Source: Metridium senile (Eukaryota; Cnidaria; Anthozoa; Actiniaria; Metridiidae). Taken from it: a DNA stretch of 64,000 nucleotides. The stretch lies in contig OX459100.1 in the NCBI GenBank assembly GCA_949775045.1, positions 13,882,447 to 13,946,446 of the forward strand, in the 5' to 3' direction. Within the stretch, counting starts at the first letter, position 1, and each line of letters begins with the position of its first letter. This document shows positions 21,656 through 33,575 of this stretch, piece by piece. The notes under the pieces are model-generated. The model did not search any database. It saw nothing but the letters and a program-made list of their open reading frames with translations, and was not told the origin of the DNA. The position numbers and the translations under genes are program-made.

Positions 21656-21978
21656 TGAATATTTCATATCTTTATTTTTTCAGTATTAGTGTATCATGTA
21701 CCACAATTCCTGGCATTATATCAAAAACTACACCACATCAACTGCCAGACTGTGGAAAAGAAAAACCACATGCAAAACAGAACCTTTAATAGAGGTAGTC
21801 AAAAAGGAGAAAGAACTCAAATTATACTGTGCAGGTATTCAATAAGAAAATTATATGAATTAAGTGTAATCAGAAATTTATTTATTTTAAACAGGTTATG
21901 GAAAAAGAGAACAGGAAATTGTTTGCCAGAATTGAAAATCTGGAGAGAGAAAAGGAAATATACAAAGAAGTCCATTAA

Positions 21979-22652
21979 TTAAATACATTAGATTACAGAA
22001 AATACATAAAATTGTAAATACTTGAATTAGCTGGAATTATTTATTTTTAGAATTATTTATTGTACAAATTGTAGGTTACAATGTAAGATACACAAACATT
22101 GTTTACTTTTAATTATTGTGATATTTGATTTGGTAAATATATTATATAATACATTATGAAATACACCTAGAAATACATAATATATATGTGTAATATATAT
22201 GTGTACTTTGAGCAAATATTTACGGAAGATTGGACTATCAATAAAAAAGGTTGGGACTTGTATGTATGTGTATAGTTCATCAAAAATATAAACAACAATA
22301 TATCTGTCACGTGACCAAGTATATATTGCTGCTTATTAACCAGTCTTATCGTGTCTAGTGAGAATATTCTGGACAGACTTTGTTTCTCATTTTATGTTTT
22401 TGCTACTCACCTCAACTGGCAGCTATTCATAGTGTAAACACAAAATAACAATGATAATGTATATCAAGTTATGGCTAAAGTAAAAAATACCCGTCCACTT
22501 ATTTAGATAATAATATAATTTATTGTGTTATTGCGTCGTTTTCAAAGAGTGCCGCTCCTGGTATTTCTATAATGTATACGTTTTAAATGTATATTAGTTG
22601 GTATATTATGTACATGATCATGATACAGTGTGAGTTTTGGCTTAAGCTTCAG
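21979..22652. other. Noncoding interval
   Basis: AT-rich sequence between the end of the multi-exon gene and the Tc1-like remnant. It includes the probable 3' UTR of the former. I see nothing else that I can support. Confidence 0.5.
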
Positions 22653-23940
22653 ATAGTAGCAAAAGAGCGTGATGACAGGAGACGAGCAGAATTCCGCCAT
22701 TTGATGGCCCAGTTCAGTAGGGAACAGTTGTTGTTTATAGATGAATCAAGTAAGGATGACAGAGTTTTCCAGGTAATGCACTAGATAACAAAGTCAGGAT
22801 TTAAGAAACATTTTCAATATTGATTCAACTATGTTTTTACTTTTCGATCTATCAGACAACTATACACATTAAACTGACAGTGCAAGGAAACTATTTTATA
22901 ACACAGTTGAAACAAAATTGAAATAGCTATGCATTCTATATGCACAAGTGTTGTTAAATGATTGTTTTACAAACCCTTTGACATTAAACTGCTAATTGTT
23001 GGAAGTCATTGTATGTAAATCCAAAATACAGACTTAAATTGAATGATCTTTACTCATTTTTTCTGATATTTGTTTTTCCTGAAATTCTTGACTGCTTTAG
23101 AGAAAGTATGGCCAAAGTCTGAAGGGAACAAGACTTTCTCAAAAAGGTAATTTCACAAGAGGCACAAGATACAGCATTTAAGCTGCAGTTTCTGTGGATG
23201 GAGTCATGGCAGCCCATGCCATTGTAGGAGCTTACAATAGAACTCAGTTTGAATTTGATGTGGAACATTTTCTTATCCCACATGTCGGATCCTACGCAAA
23301 AAATGAAAGATGTTCAGTGGTTGTCCTGGACAATTGTGCCATCCATTATTCAGATAGAGTGTTTCAACTCATCAGAGAGAAAGGAGGCTTGGTGGTGTTT
23401 TTACCGTAAGTTTAAGCTTCATTATTAGTACATTGCCCATTTTCAAATATTAATAAAACGCATTAGTACTATATACATTATAAGGGGCCAATCTTTATTT
23501 TACTATAATTGTCAAGATAAAACTAAATTAATCTGGCCGACAAGACTCAGCAGTAAAACCTTATGCAAATTGGGATGAATCTGTATGAGATATACAACCT
23601 CCTTCATGGTTGTTTCTCATGAATTATTAATGAGTTTTATGAGATCAAATATAAATAAAACTCCAATAAAACAACATGTTATTCACTTCTTGTTTACATT
23701 TTGTTTTCTCCAATTTACTGATGCCACTGTTTTCCTAAATCATGTCAATTGTGTTATTATTATTATTTTATTATTATATATGCAGTTTGTATTTGAATGT
23801 TATTTCATACTACAGAAGAACTAAAATTAGTTTAATTGATATTGCCAGGCCCTACTCACATGATATGTGATCCTATAGAATTGTGTTTTGGAGAGGGAAA
23901 AGCTTGGCTGAGAAAGCATCAAGACCAATAAGGAACAACC
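22653..23940 (+). pseudogene. Tc1/mariner (IS630)-type transposase, intron-containing and broken
   Basis: There are three exons: 22653-22772 with LLFIDESSKDDRVFQ (first Asp), 23101-23405 with GNFTRGTRYSI, SVVVLDNCAIH (second Asp) and VVFLP, and 23849-~23935 with the PIELCFGEG region (third acidic residue). Exon borders follow GT-AG. An in-frame TAA at about 23178 and a frameshift near 23868 break it. The family cuts and pastes DNA at TA. Introns in such a transposase are notable; they suggest a family with a long eukaryotic history rather than recent arrival. Confidence 0.75.
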
Positions 23941-24323
23941 CCATATAACCGCAAGAAGTTCGGCTGATTCATAAACACTCTGAATTGTAGCGTATTTTTA
24001 AAAACAATAAGAAATATTAAAAGGGAACTGTTGACAATGAAAACTTACATTCAACTTTTCGAAAATTAAATATCATCCCAACAAACGTTTACAAACGATC
24101 GGCCGTTAGAATTTTGAATTAGTGAAGGTGAGCGGTTAGGACAACTTTAATCGATCACTGTGGTTTGCGCCGGTAAAACAGCTTATTTAATTAATAAAGT
24201 TCCAAGGTTAGTAGAAAAAGAACTAGATGCGGCCGGACGCATGGCTTTGATTTTCAATATTTCAATGTATAATTTTGGTGGTCAACAGATATTATCCATT
24301 TAGACCAAAATCAATATGGTCGA
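23941..24323. other. Noncoding interval
   Basis: No gene is supported. It contains the remnant downstream of the Tc1-like gene and a probable upstream region for the HTH exon that follows. Confidence 0.4.
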
Positions 24324-24603
24324 ATGTTCGAAATCGGCAAATCATTTCCGCAAGCAGTACGAGAACATGTTCTTGACTTACACCACCAAGGTCTGTCAGA
24401 AAGACAAATATCTGAAGATGCTTGCGTAAGCAAAGGGTTTGTAGGCAAGGTTGTTAAAGATTACAACAATAAAAAATTTCAGTATCAATGGAGGTATTCT
24501 CTGGGCGACTGTCCTAACTCAAAATGTCATTGACTATCTTGAAGTGGAGAAATTAATGAAGCCAAGTGTATATTCATATGAGTTACAGCAGAGATTATTA
24601 CTG
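24324..24603 (+). pseudogene. Paired-like HTH of a Tc1-type transposase, orphan fragment
   Basis: QAVREHVLDLHHQGLSERQI and SKGFVGKVVKDY resemble the N-terminal paired-like helix-turn-helix of Tc1-type transposases, which bind TIRs. In another frame, VIDYLEVEKLMKPSVYSYEL continues the usual linker. The frame change and the LINE joined at about 24604 show that it is broken. It lies downstream of the DDE fragment above in the same orientation, so it comes from a different copy or a rearranged one. Confidence 0.65.
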
Positions 24604-25835
24604 GTGTTTACTTACAAAACCTGACCTTGATCCGGATGTACTAGCTAACTATAGACCTATTTCTAACATTCAACTTTTATCAAAAATAATTGAAAAGTCA
24701 GCTGCGGCCCAAGTCCACCACTACCTTAACAGCCACCATCTATTTCCTAACTTACAGTCTGCATATAGAAAATACTACTCGACTGAAACTGCTCTACTTA
24801 AGGTTAATGACGACATCCTAAAGACACTCAACTCAAATGGAGAAATAATTCTGGTACTACTTGACCTATCAGCAGCGTTTGATACTCTGGATCATAAATT
24901 TTTACTCGACAGGCTCTGTTCATACTTCAACTTTAAAGGTACAGTTTTATAATGGTTTTCATTCTTCATACTTGAGTGATCGATCACAAAAAGTCAATAT
25001 CGGAGTTCCTCAAGGATCGATACTTGGCCCTCTGCTCTTTACTCTATATGTAGCACCTATTGAAGCTGTCATCCAATCACACAATCTGAGTTGCATGTTT
25101 TATGCAGATGATACGCAAATCTATATCGCTATCAACAATCATGAACAATCAGCAAATTCTCTCGACATTCTCCGCGCCTGTGTTGAGGATGTATTCATAT
25201 GGAACACTAAGAACATGTTAAAGAGCAACCCAAGTAAAACGGAACTCCTACATTTTACATCAAGATTCAACAAGAATCCAGCAGCCATCACCGCTCTTAA
25301 GCTAGCAGACACTACTGTCACAGTGAAAACAAAAGCCAGGAATCTAGGTGTTATTATGGACAAGAAATTGTCTTTTGCTGACCACATTAATGAGATATGT
25401 AAGTAAACCAACTTACGATCAATTGGACGCATTAGAAAATACGTGCCGTATGATTGTCTCAAGATGCTTGTGAATTCTCTAGTGATTTCTAGACTCGACT
25501 ACTGCAATAGTTACTGTATAATATTCCAAAATATCAGAAAGATAAATTACAAAGAGTACAGAATGTAGCGGCTCGAATGGTAGCAGGTGCACGCAGGACT
25601 GACCACATAACACCAATTCTTAAGAAACTACATTGGCTCCCTATAGAGGCTAGAATCAATTTCAAAATCCTATTAACAACATATAAGACCATCCATCGCA
25701 TACTCTAAGATCATCATCTCACTCTCTGCTGCAGGTACCAACATTGAAAACTAAAACTTATGGTGGTCGTGCTTTTTTAAGCTCAGCAGCAAAACTGTGG
25801 AACTCTCTACCAGAGAACATTATGTTTAAAAACTA
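24604..25835 (+). pseudogene. LINE reverse transcriptase fragment
   Basis: The RT core appears in at least three frames: NYRPISNIQLLSKIIEK, VLLDLSAAFDTLDHKFLLD, then after a frameshift VNIGVPQGSILGPLLF and MFYADDTQIYI. The C-terminal end is near 25744-25830 (GRAFLSSAAKLWNSLPE). It is truncated at both ends of ORF2 and dead. The motifs suit a Jockey/CR1/L2-like family different from the LINE at 4059. Confidence 0.88.
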
Positions 25836-26442
25836 TTTTATTATTTTATTTATTATTATTATAACAGCTAATAACCTCAGCAATGTAAACACTACAAGGC
25901 AAATGTTAGTCTTTGGTCTGAATCCGTCGTACAAAGAAATCAATTGCCTGTGAAAGCCATATTCATTGTGGATTAAAAGACAAACATCCTGAACTCAAGA
26001 AAAGTGTTGCTGAAAGTAATAAAATCGTTGTGAATTTAAAACAAAAAAATTGGATTCTCCTCGACAGGAACTAGAACAATTTAAATGTCAGCTGACAAGG
26101 GCGCGAGGAAGTTTTTTCGCTATCATGCGCCCCCGTCTTAAACAAATTGATCCCATAAAGTATTTAATTCGTCAAGCTCTTGACAAAGATTTACAGATAC
26201 TACAAAAAGCCCTGGGAACGAACATTCCTCCAGAGGCGGACGACTGGAAGTTGGGTCATATTATTGAGTGCTTCAAACGCCAATGCACACCATACTATAA
26301 CATGAAGGAAACACAAATAGGCACGGAAAATGAAATGGCAATGAAACTTAGTAAATATTTATATAGTTCAAAATAGTCAAACATTTAGTCCCTTAGTCCA
26401 CTGTGCTCTTTAAATTTACTAGTAGTTTGGGTTTTAAAGTTC
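25836..26442 (+). other. Unassigned coding-like stretch
   Basis: After a short TTATT run, frames at 25870-26040 (HCGLKDKHPELKKSVAES) and 26050-26376 (108 residues, LTRARGSFFAIMRPRLKQID) have protein-like, helical composition. I recognise no domain. They could be pieces of one exon broken by a frameshift near 25950-26050. Confidence 0.3.
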
Positions 26443-26446
26443 TTAA

Positions 26447-27499
26447 AGCCCCTCTTGCATCCAAGATGCATTGCGCGCTTCGATGATTTTACTCACATAC
26501 GGAAAATACCAATTTTTCTGTAGAATAGCAAAATCTTATAGAATCCGTTTCCATCGTTAGTTAAAAGAGTTAATTTTCATAATTTCTTTTTATAATCGTA
26601 TAATTTAATATCTAGTTAAGGTTACGGTCCACGTTCGCGGTGTGCTTTCACATGCTCTCAGTTAAAAGTGTGTTTACCGCGTCATTTTACAATAATAATA
26701 GACATATTATATATCATTTTAAAGCTTATATAACAGAGAATAAGACTGTGTATGTTTTGTTATATACAACAATTTTCTGTAAGGTATGCTCTTTGAAAAA
26801 CCTCAAAATTGACCGCTTTCAATGCGAGTTGTTTAAAAAAGTATAAGTCAAAAAGCTCATACTGCTTTGCCGTCATTTGTTCGTTATGTCAATCAACACA
26901 TATTGGTCTTCAAAACCGTGTCCAGTTTTTTTGATAACATGCTTAGTTTTAGAGTTATGGCCCATTTTGTTATTTAACTTGAAGTTTTAACAATGAGTCG
27001 ACTTTGAAACACATTTATTCAAGAACGAAGTATTTTATCGAAAAAACTGGACACGGTTTTGAACACATGTATGTGCTGATTGACATAATGCAGAAATGAC
27101 GGCGAAGTAGTAGGAACTTTTGGACTTATACTTTTTTTAATGAAAGCGCTCGATTTTGAGGTTTTTCGTGGAGCATTGGTTAAAGATATTCGTTTTCTTA
27201 TTCTCTGTTATATAAGCTTTAAAATGATATATACTTTGTCTATCTTTATTGTTAAGTGACGCGCTAAACAATTTTTAACTGAGAGCACCCCGCGAACGTG
27301 GACGGTAACCTTAAGCTTTCTGGGATAATATTTTGGTCGTTCCGACCTTTTTTATACATATTTTTGATCAACGTGAAAAACCCGTGAGTAGCCCGTACTG
27401 CGGGATCGGTTTTCTAACCAATTAGAAAGCGACTTTTAACAATAGATATTTTCAAAACATAAACAAACGGCTGCAAGCACCTTGGATGCAAGAGGGCCT
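26447..27499. mobile_element. Fold-back element flanked by TTAA
   Basis: The 1053-bp sequence is largely self-complementary: the ends AG(C/G)CCCTCTTGCATCCAAG pair, and inner arms around 26618-26940 pair with 26995-27313. TTAA lies on both sides (26443-26446, 27500-27503). It has no coding capacity. TTAA targeting points to piggyBac- or Kolobok-type mobilisation. Confidence 0.8.
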
Positions 27500-27503
27500 T
27501 TAA

Positions 27504-27789
27504 TGACCAGATAGGAATGCTTTTATTGTATAAGGTATTCGTACCTATTATCCAACACTTTTGCTTTCGTTTGGATTGTTCTCGTAATATACATGTGGTA
27601 CTTCAACAAGATTTTGCTATAATAATATTTAGGTATAAACTTATGTTGTTGAAGAAAAATAGGAAAGATTACCCTTTTTAACTGCCTATGATCGTACTGA
27701 AACTCAAACTTATCGTAATTAAGATATTAGATTAGATTATAAGATATTTTCTTGGGTATTCTGGCTGATATTTTACCTGTCGCTTACAT
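27504..27789. other. Noncoding interval
   Basis: Short AT-rich spacer between two fold-back elements. I see no feature in it. Confidence 0.5.
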
Positions 27790-27797
27790 ATTTTGGC

Positions 27798-28144
27798 TAG
27801 CCTGCGTTACATCCGGTTTATTCCCCGTAATAACCGTCTGCGAAATAACGAACATATTCGTGTTCTGAGACCCCTAGCGAATAGCAGGAAAATATATAAT
27901 AGATGCTCATTGGCTGTTGACCTTTCAAATTCTAATGAGTCCTCACAATGGTTCGATTACTCGCCTCAGTCTTTCCCGTTTACAAATCGAACCAATGGGA
28001 GGACTCGTTAGAATTTGAAAGGTCAACAGCCAATCAGCATATATTATATATTTTCCTACTATTCGCTGGGGGTCTCAGAACACGAATATGTTCGTTATTT
28101 CGCAGACGGTTATTACGGGAATAAACCGGATGTAACGCAGGCTA
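27798..28144. mobile_element. Palindromic hAT-like MITE with 8-bp duplication
   Basis: The arms of about 165 bp (27798-27963 and 27987-28144) are near-perfect complements starting TAGCCTGCGTTACATCCGG. ATTTTGGC occurs on both sides (27790-27797, 28145-28152) as an 8-bp target duplication. Together with a TAG-type terminus this suggests the hAT superfamily. Small frames over it are inverted-repeat artefacts. Confidence 0.85.
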
Positions 28145-28322
28145 ATTTTGGCGAGCCATTTTGTTTATTAATTTTCCTTTATTATTTATCATTTTAGTCA
28201 AAAATGAATTGAAAAGATAACACGAACAATAATCGAAACTCATAATCTTTCCACTTGTTTAACTTTGATAGAACATTTGGTTGAAAATGCAGTAATTTTC
28301 TATGTATTTTTTGCTTTATTGC

Positions 28323-28920
28323 AGCTTTGAATTTGTAAGAGCTGTTGGTACAAATGTTGTACAAATCAGATTGCAGGATGGCCAACAAGTCAGCTCAAGG
28401 GTAATTAAGCATATATGTGGCACTAGCCCTATATATATAAGGGCTTTACAAGATATACACAACAACCAAGAAACATGATTACAGGATTCAGGTGATGAGT
28501 CAAGTCCTGTTGGAGCCACTCAACTACGTGGGTCTTGCAGTTGGACTTGGTACGTTTATTTCATCTCAACCATGTAAGTCTGGTATTGATGTAAGCCTGC
28601 TTCGTGACTACTCCAGAGGGCCACAATCAGGTCAGGCTGCACCTATTCCATCTCAACAATGTGGGTCTGGTGTTGATGTAAGCCTGCTTCGTGACTACTC
28701 CAGAGGGCCACAATCAGGTCAGACAGGAGTTGGTGCATCTATTCCATCTCAACAATGTGGGTCAGGAGTTAATAGTAGCCAAGCTCAAGATTTGTCAGCA
28801 TTTAACCGACTCAAAGAGGTATTTCCAGATTCTCTGGGTTCTGCTGGCAGCTACACAAACTTCATCCACTTTGGATGAAGCAATTGACACGATCCTTTCC
28901 GATCAAGAAGAAAAAGGTAA
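28323..28920 (+). pseudogene. Exon fragments of an unidentified gene with a short internal repeat
   Basis: The stretch 28323-28400 looks like an exon (FEFVRAVGTNVVQIRL) with AG and GT borders. A second exon-like stretch begins at about 28489 and holds two copies of SLLRDYSRGPQSGQ within a repeat of about 90 nt. It ends with a helical, CUE-like segment (FNRLKEVFPD, then after a frameshift LDEAIDTILSDQEEKG). The CUE idea is weak. The frameshift near 28840 suggests a pseudogene. Confidence 0.4.
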
Positions 28921-28929
28921 TAACTGAAA

Positions 28930-29947
28930 ACAATAAACTAGTTCATGTTTTAGGAAATGAGAAAGTATGTATTACATAATGTGTTTCAGTATGGTTAAGA
29001 TGAAAATATGGAGTTTTGATATAGATACATGTATATCACGCGCTCTGATTGGCTTATTTTTTATTGACAAGAAATAGATATCCCATAGAGATATCCCATA
29101 GAAATTTAATGTGAGGCTTTCAAGTTCGCTATTGCAAATGTTTACTTTTTTTGCGACAAAAACAAATTGAAATGGCCGCTTTGGACGACAGCAACGACTT
29201 TCCTGTTTTGCTTTCGACATATTTGAAGAAAATGTTGAGCCAGGGGAGGTAAAAGGCGAAAAACTTGAGAGAAAGGTCGAACAAAACCCACAAAAATTTG
29301 CAAATAGGTGGCGAGCATTGGTTGTTTTTGCATACATTTTAATAAGCAAAAGTTGAGAAAATCAAATCAAATTGCAAAAACCCAGAGAGAATACACAACA
29401 GGGTTTTATTTTAATTCTCTAAAGAATATAAAGCTCGTTCACATACCTCGATAATAGATGAAAACAATAGTTTTAGTTTTTATCTTTCCTTGTAAACAAC
29501 ACTGACGGCGGTGAGTTGAGCTATCTTTTGCTGAGAGTTATCGTTGCTTTTCAGTTACTTTTAAAGGCTGTAAAATTCACGATCAGTTTTTCTACAAAGT
29601 TAACGTTTTTGAAGTAAGGAAGTGTTCTTGTCTTTCTTTTTCTGCATACAAAAGGTTCGAAAATTTTCAAAAAAGGCCGTTTTTCTCGATTCAAAGTTCT
29701 GTCAGCGATCATCATGCTTTCATCTTCTTCATTAAGTACGACACAGATAGATTAATTCTTTCAACAGGTTTTCTTTCATATGGCATTTTTTTCTCTCTAC
29801 TAACTACTGTATTACAAATATTTGATTTTTCAACACCGCTATTAACATTTATTCCCAAAACAAAAGAATTAGCTACATGCAGGCTTAAGTTGCCTATTTT
29901 GTGAATATTTTTGCTTCTAATTTGTTAAGGTATGCTCTCATGCACAT
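28930..29947. other. Noncoding interval with a small coding-like patch
   Basis: Plus-strand ATG at 29172 opens MAALDDSNDFPVLLSTYL, and another frame continues FAFDIFEENVEPGEVKGEKL to about 29340. This may be a decayed first exon, but it is too short to assign. The rest is AT-rich with no feature. Confidence 0.3.
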
Positions 29948-29951
29948 TTAA

Positions 29952-32900
29952 GAGGCTGTCTCGCTAAAAACCACCCACCCGTTTTTGCTTCAAAAATGGA
30001 TTTGCCTGAAACTCTGTCGACCGAAAGGGTTTACTAAGACTAAAACAAGAATGCATTTAGTTTGGTAAGAAATGATTTCGTTGTTGAGCTAGAAGCCGTT
30101 AAACATTTTTGCCCGTCGGGTGCAGTCGCAACGTTTTGAAAACTGAAAATAAGCCATTTTTCGTAGCGCCATATAATACTTGATTCGCAGCATAAACCAA
30201 TAAATTTTATATCAAAGTCTTTTTAAATCACTCGTCTTTACAGCTAAGGGGTTTATGTGTGTCTAAATTTATTTTTAAACGAGTTATCAAGATTATAATG
30301 ACCCCTATTTATCGGTTATTCAAATAGACTCAAAATGGCCTTATTTTAATGTCTGATTTCTAAATTTTGGGACTTAGTTAAAAGTTTCAACCAATGCAGG
30401 TCAAAAGTATGGTATTTCATTTGCACAAATTGTGAAAATCAGATGTACGATTTTTGATTTTCCAAAGTTATGACCGTTTGAAGTAGCACATGTTCGACTA
30501 ATTGCGATTGTCTGTCTATTGTATAAGACCACTATGGTCGAGCGTTTTTATCACAAATACAACTTACATGCTCCAAAAGTAACGCTTATTTCCATTGTAA
30601 AGACATTTGCCAGTGCCTTAGACTGCTGAATGCTACCAGTAATCCAGCAAATAGGTCTGTAGATAGTTAGGTCGAGTTGCTTGTTTGCGAGTTAGATTCG
30701 ATCTCACAGGTGTTTCTACTTTTAACGCTGAATGATACTGTTCAAACATCGTTCTAGAATCACTTTCCTCGAGAATCGGTTCAAGGTAGTTCAAAGCTTC
30801 TTATTTTGGAAGAGAATCTGACTGGTTTTTGTTTTTAGAGCAAAATGTCTTGCCATATCAATCGAGCATGATTAGTCGAGTACATTGTTGTTGCTTTCGT
30901 AGAGGTTCGCATATGTGTGAAACCGCTAAATAGTTTTATCGCTGACAACAATTAGTACAAGTTTCACATAGTTTTAAAGACAAATAAAGCGTAGTACCCC
31001 AGGGGATGTACTGAGGGGTAATATGACGGGGAGGTCTGAAGTATTTTTTTGGGTCAAGAGACCTGCAAAGTATTTTTTTAGGTCTTAAAATGAAACCCGA
31101 ATTTTTTGGGGTGCCCACAACTCCGAATTCAATTTTTGTTTCGATCCGTGTATCAGAAAATTATTCGTTTAAAATTTGTTTTCAGCAAGGCGTTAGTTCC
31201 GTAAAGAAATATTGCATTGCATGCCATGTATTATTTTGGGTGTAATGTCATGTTACCCCCCGAGTACATCACCTGGGTTTAGTACAAACTAGCTCCTTTT
31301 AAGCCAGAACCCTAAAAGGTACGCACAAAAAATATTTACAACCCTAAAAGGTACCCCGATCACCCCTACCACTTGGACAAAGGGAGCTGTACCCCAACCC
31401 CCCCCCCCCCCCTCCTTCTCTCCCCCCCCCCCCCCCCTGGGCTTGCCATTAGATATGTCTTTTAGTCAGTTGGATCACGTGTACCGATAGGAGTATGATT
31501 ACCATGAATGTCTGTTGTGCAAACACTTTTTTTTGTAATTTACCTTGAAAAAAAGATGACGGAATTGAATTTGGGTGAGTGGAATGAATAAATGAATGAA
31601 TGAAATTAGCGGTCAGTTTATTGACAATATACTTGTTGCAGTTCATCACTGTTTCCATTGCCACGCGCTGATGAGATGTCAATTCCAATAAAGAAAAAAA
31701 GGGAGAACATATTGTTTTTTTTTGTCCGTTTTTTTTAAATTTTATTTTGGTAATGTTGGGCCTAACATGTTGTTTCCCACCCACTTGAATATTTAATGTC
31801 GCAGAGGTGGGTCGGACGGGCGGAAAAATAACAAATTACAAAAATAAAAACAGATACAAATGTTACAAATAACGTTATGCTCATTAATTGACTTATTATA
31901 TACTGAAATAATATTGTGTTAAGGATATCGTGATATTAATATTTATATTTATTAGTAAAAAAGAGAACTGGTTAGCCAAATAGAAGAAATTGTGATTAAG
32001 TTGTGTAAAAAGCGCATAAAAATTATAAGGAATATTTTATCACAACTTGAAACTGTTACTAGTAAACCGTGCGCGAGCGAAATACCTAGCGGTTTCACAC
32101 GTATGCGAACCTCTACGAAAGCAACAACAATGTACTCGACTAATCATGCTCGACTGATATGGCATGACATTTTGCTCTAAAAACAAAAACCAGTCAGATT
32201 CTCTTCCAAAATAAGAAGCTTTGAACTACCTTGAACCGATTCTCGAGGAAAGTGATTCTAGAACGATGTTTAAACAGTATAATTCAGCGTTAAAAGTAGA
32301 AACACCTGTGAGATCGAATCTAACTCGCAAACAAGCAACTCGACTTAACTATCTACAGACCTACTTGCTGGATTACTGGTAGCATTCAGCAGTCTAAGGC
32401 ACTGGCAAATGTCTTTATAATGGAAATAAGCGTTACTTTTGGAGCATGTAAGTTGTATTTGCGATAAAAACGCTCGACCATAATGGTCTTATACAATAGA
32501 CAGAAAATCGCAATTAGTCGAACTTGTGCTACTTCAAACGGTCATAACTTTGGAAAATCAAAAATCGTACATCTGATTTTCACAATTTGTGCAAATGAAA
32601 TACCATACTTTTGACCTGCATTGGTTGAAACTTTAAACTAAGTCCCGAAATTTAGAAATCAGACATTGAAATAAGGCCATTTTGAGTCTATTTGAATAAC
32701 CGATAAATAGGGGTCATTATAATCTTGATTTCTCGTTTAAAAATAAATTTAGACACACATAAACCCCTTAGCTGTAAAGATTAGTGATTTAAAAAGACTT
32801 TGATATAAAATTTATTGGTTTATGCTGCGAATCAAGTATTATACGGCGCTACGAAAAATGGCTTATTTTCAGTTTTCAAAGTGTCGCGAATGCACCCGAC

Positions 32901-33063
32901 GGGCAAAAATGTTTAACGGCTTCTAGCTCAACAACGAAATCATTTCTTACCAAACTAAATGCATTCTTGTTTTAGTCTTAGTAAACCCTTTCAGTCGACA
33001 GAGTTTCAGGCAAATCCATTTTTGAAGCAAAAACGGGTGGGTGGTTTTTAGCGAGACAGCCTC
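29952..33063. mobile_element. 3.1-kb fold-back element with ~1-kb arms and TTAA flanks
   Basis: Left arm 29952-30930 and right arm 32085-33063 are inverted copies with only scattered differences, both starting GAGGCTGTCTCGC. TTAA borders each end (29948-29951, 33064-33067). The loop of about 1.15 kb has no convincing gene and includes a C-rich tract. High arm identity means recent origin or gene conversion between arms. TTAA fits piggyBac- or Kolobok-type transposition; no transposase is inside. Confidence 0.9.
31397..31438 (+). repeat. Poly-C tract
   Basis: Two runs of about 16-17 C separated by TCCTTCTCT-like text in the loop of the fold-back element. The length is likely to be unstable and hard to sequence. 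Confidence 0.9.
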
Positions 33064-33067
33064 TTAA

Positions 33068-33575
33068 GCCCCCTGCATTACGTCATCAAATAAGTAGTCA
33101 CGTGATAAGCAAAGGGAATGAAAAATAGAGATGGAATCAGAGACACAGCATGACTCGGGCTTGTTCTAGTTATTGATATATCACACACTTGGTACACAAC
33201 AAGTCGTGTAGCACGTATTTTTGACCCAAAAGGATACAGGGCGAAAATAGTGATCTAAGATAGACATACAGAGACTGTGACAACGTGGATACGAGTAGGA
33301 TCAACCGCTCGAACCTCAGGAAGCAAAAAATGGGAAGACGTTTTCGGAGAGCTGAAGAAGTTGGACGAGCAACAACTACCAAGATGTCTCACGCCAACTG
33401 GTCTTATACTCGGCATCTTTGCTGATGCAGGCAGGCTCCTTCTTTAGAGAATTTTAAATATAAATATCGTACAAATTTGTCAACAAACCTTTACAACATA
33501 CCTTTCTATTTCCCGGCCTAATTAGTTTTTTTTACAAAATGGTATTTAATAGTATATAAATAGAGCGGATTTCGT
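33068..33575. other. Noncoding interval
   Basis: There is no supported gene between the fold-back element and the next coding remnant. It may contain the latter's promoter. Confidence 0.4.

Larger units (their letters stand above)
16791..21978 (+). pseudogene. Multi-exon transposase-like gene, family not identified
   Basis: About 13 exons with GT-AG borders keep a coherent reading phase: 16791-16868, 17027-~17170, 17420-17624, 17969-18080, 18200-18315, 18416-18594, 19715-19778, 19955-20029, 20286-20429, 20578-20768, 21081-21102, 21684-21834, 21895-21978. Notable motifs are DWKFMAI...CLWC, VYPDTLHFLLRI, YHVPQFLALY and TVEKKNH. They recall large multi-copy proteins of cnidarians and sponges with an RNase-H-fold-like order of acidic residues. 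The C-terminus is a coiled coil. An in-frame stop at 17537 and another near 20738 show decay. I cannot name the superfamily. Confidence 0.6.
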
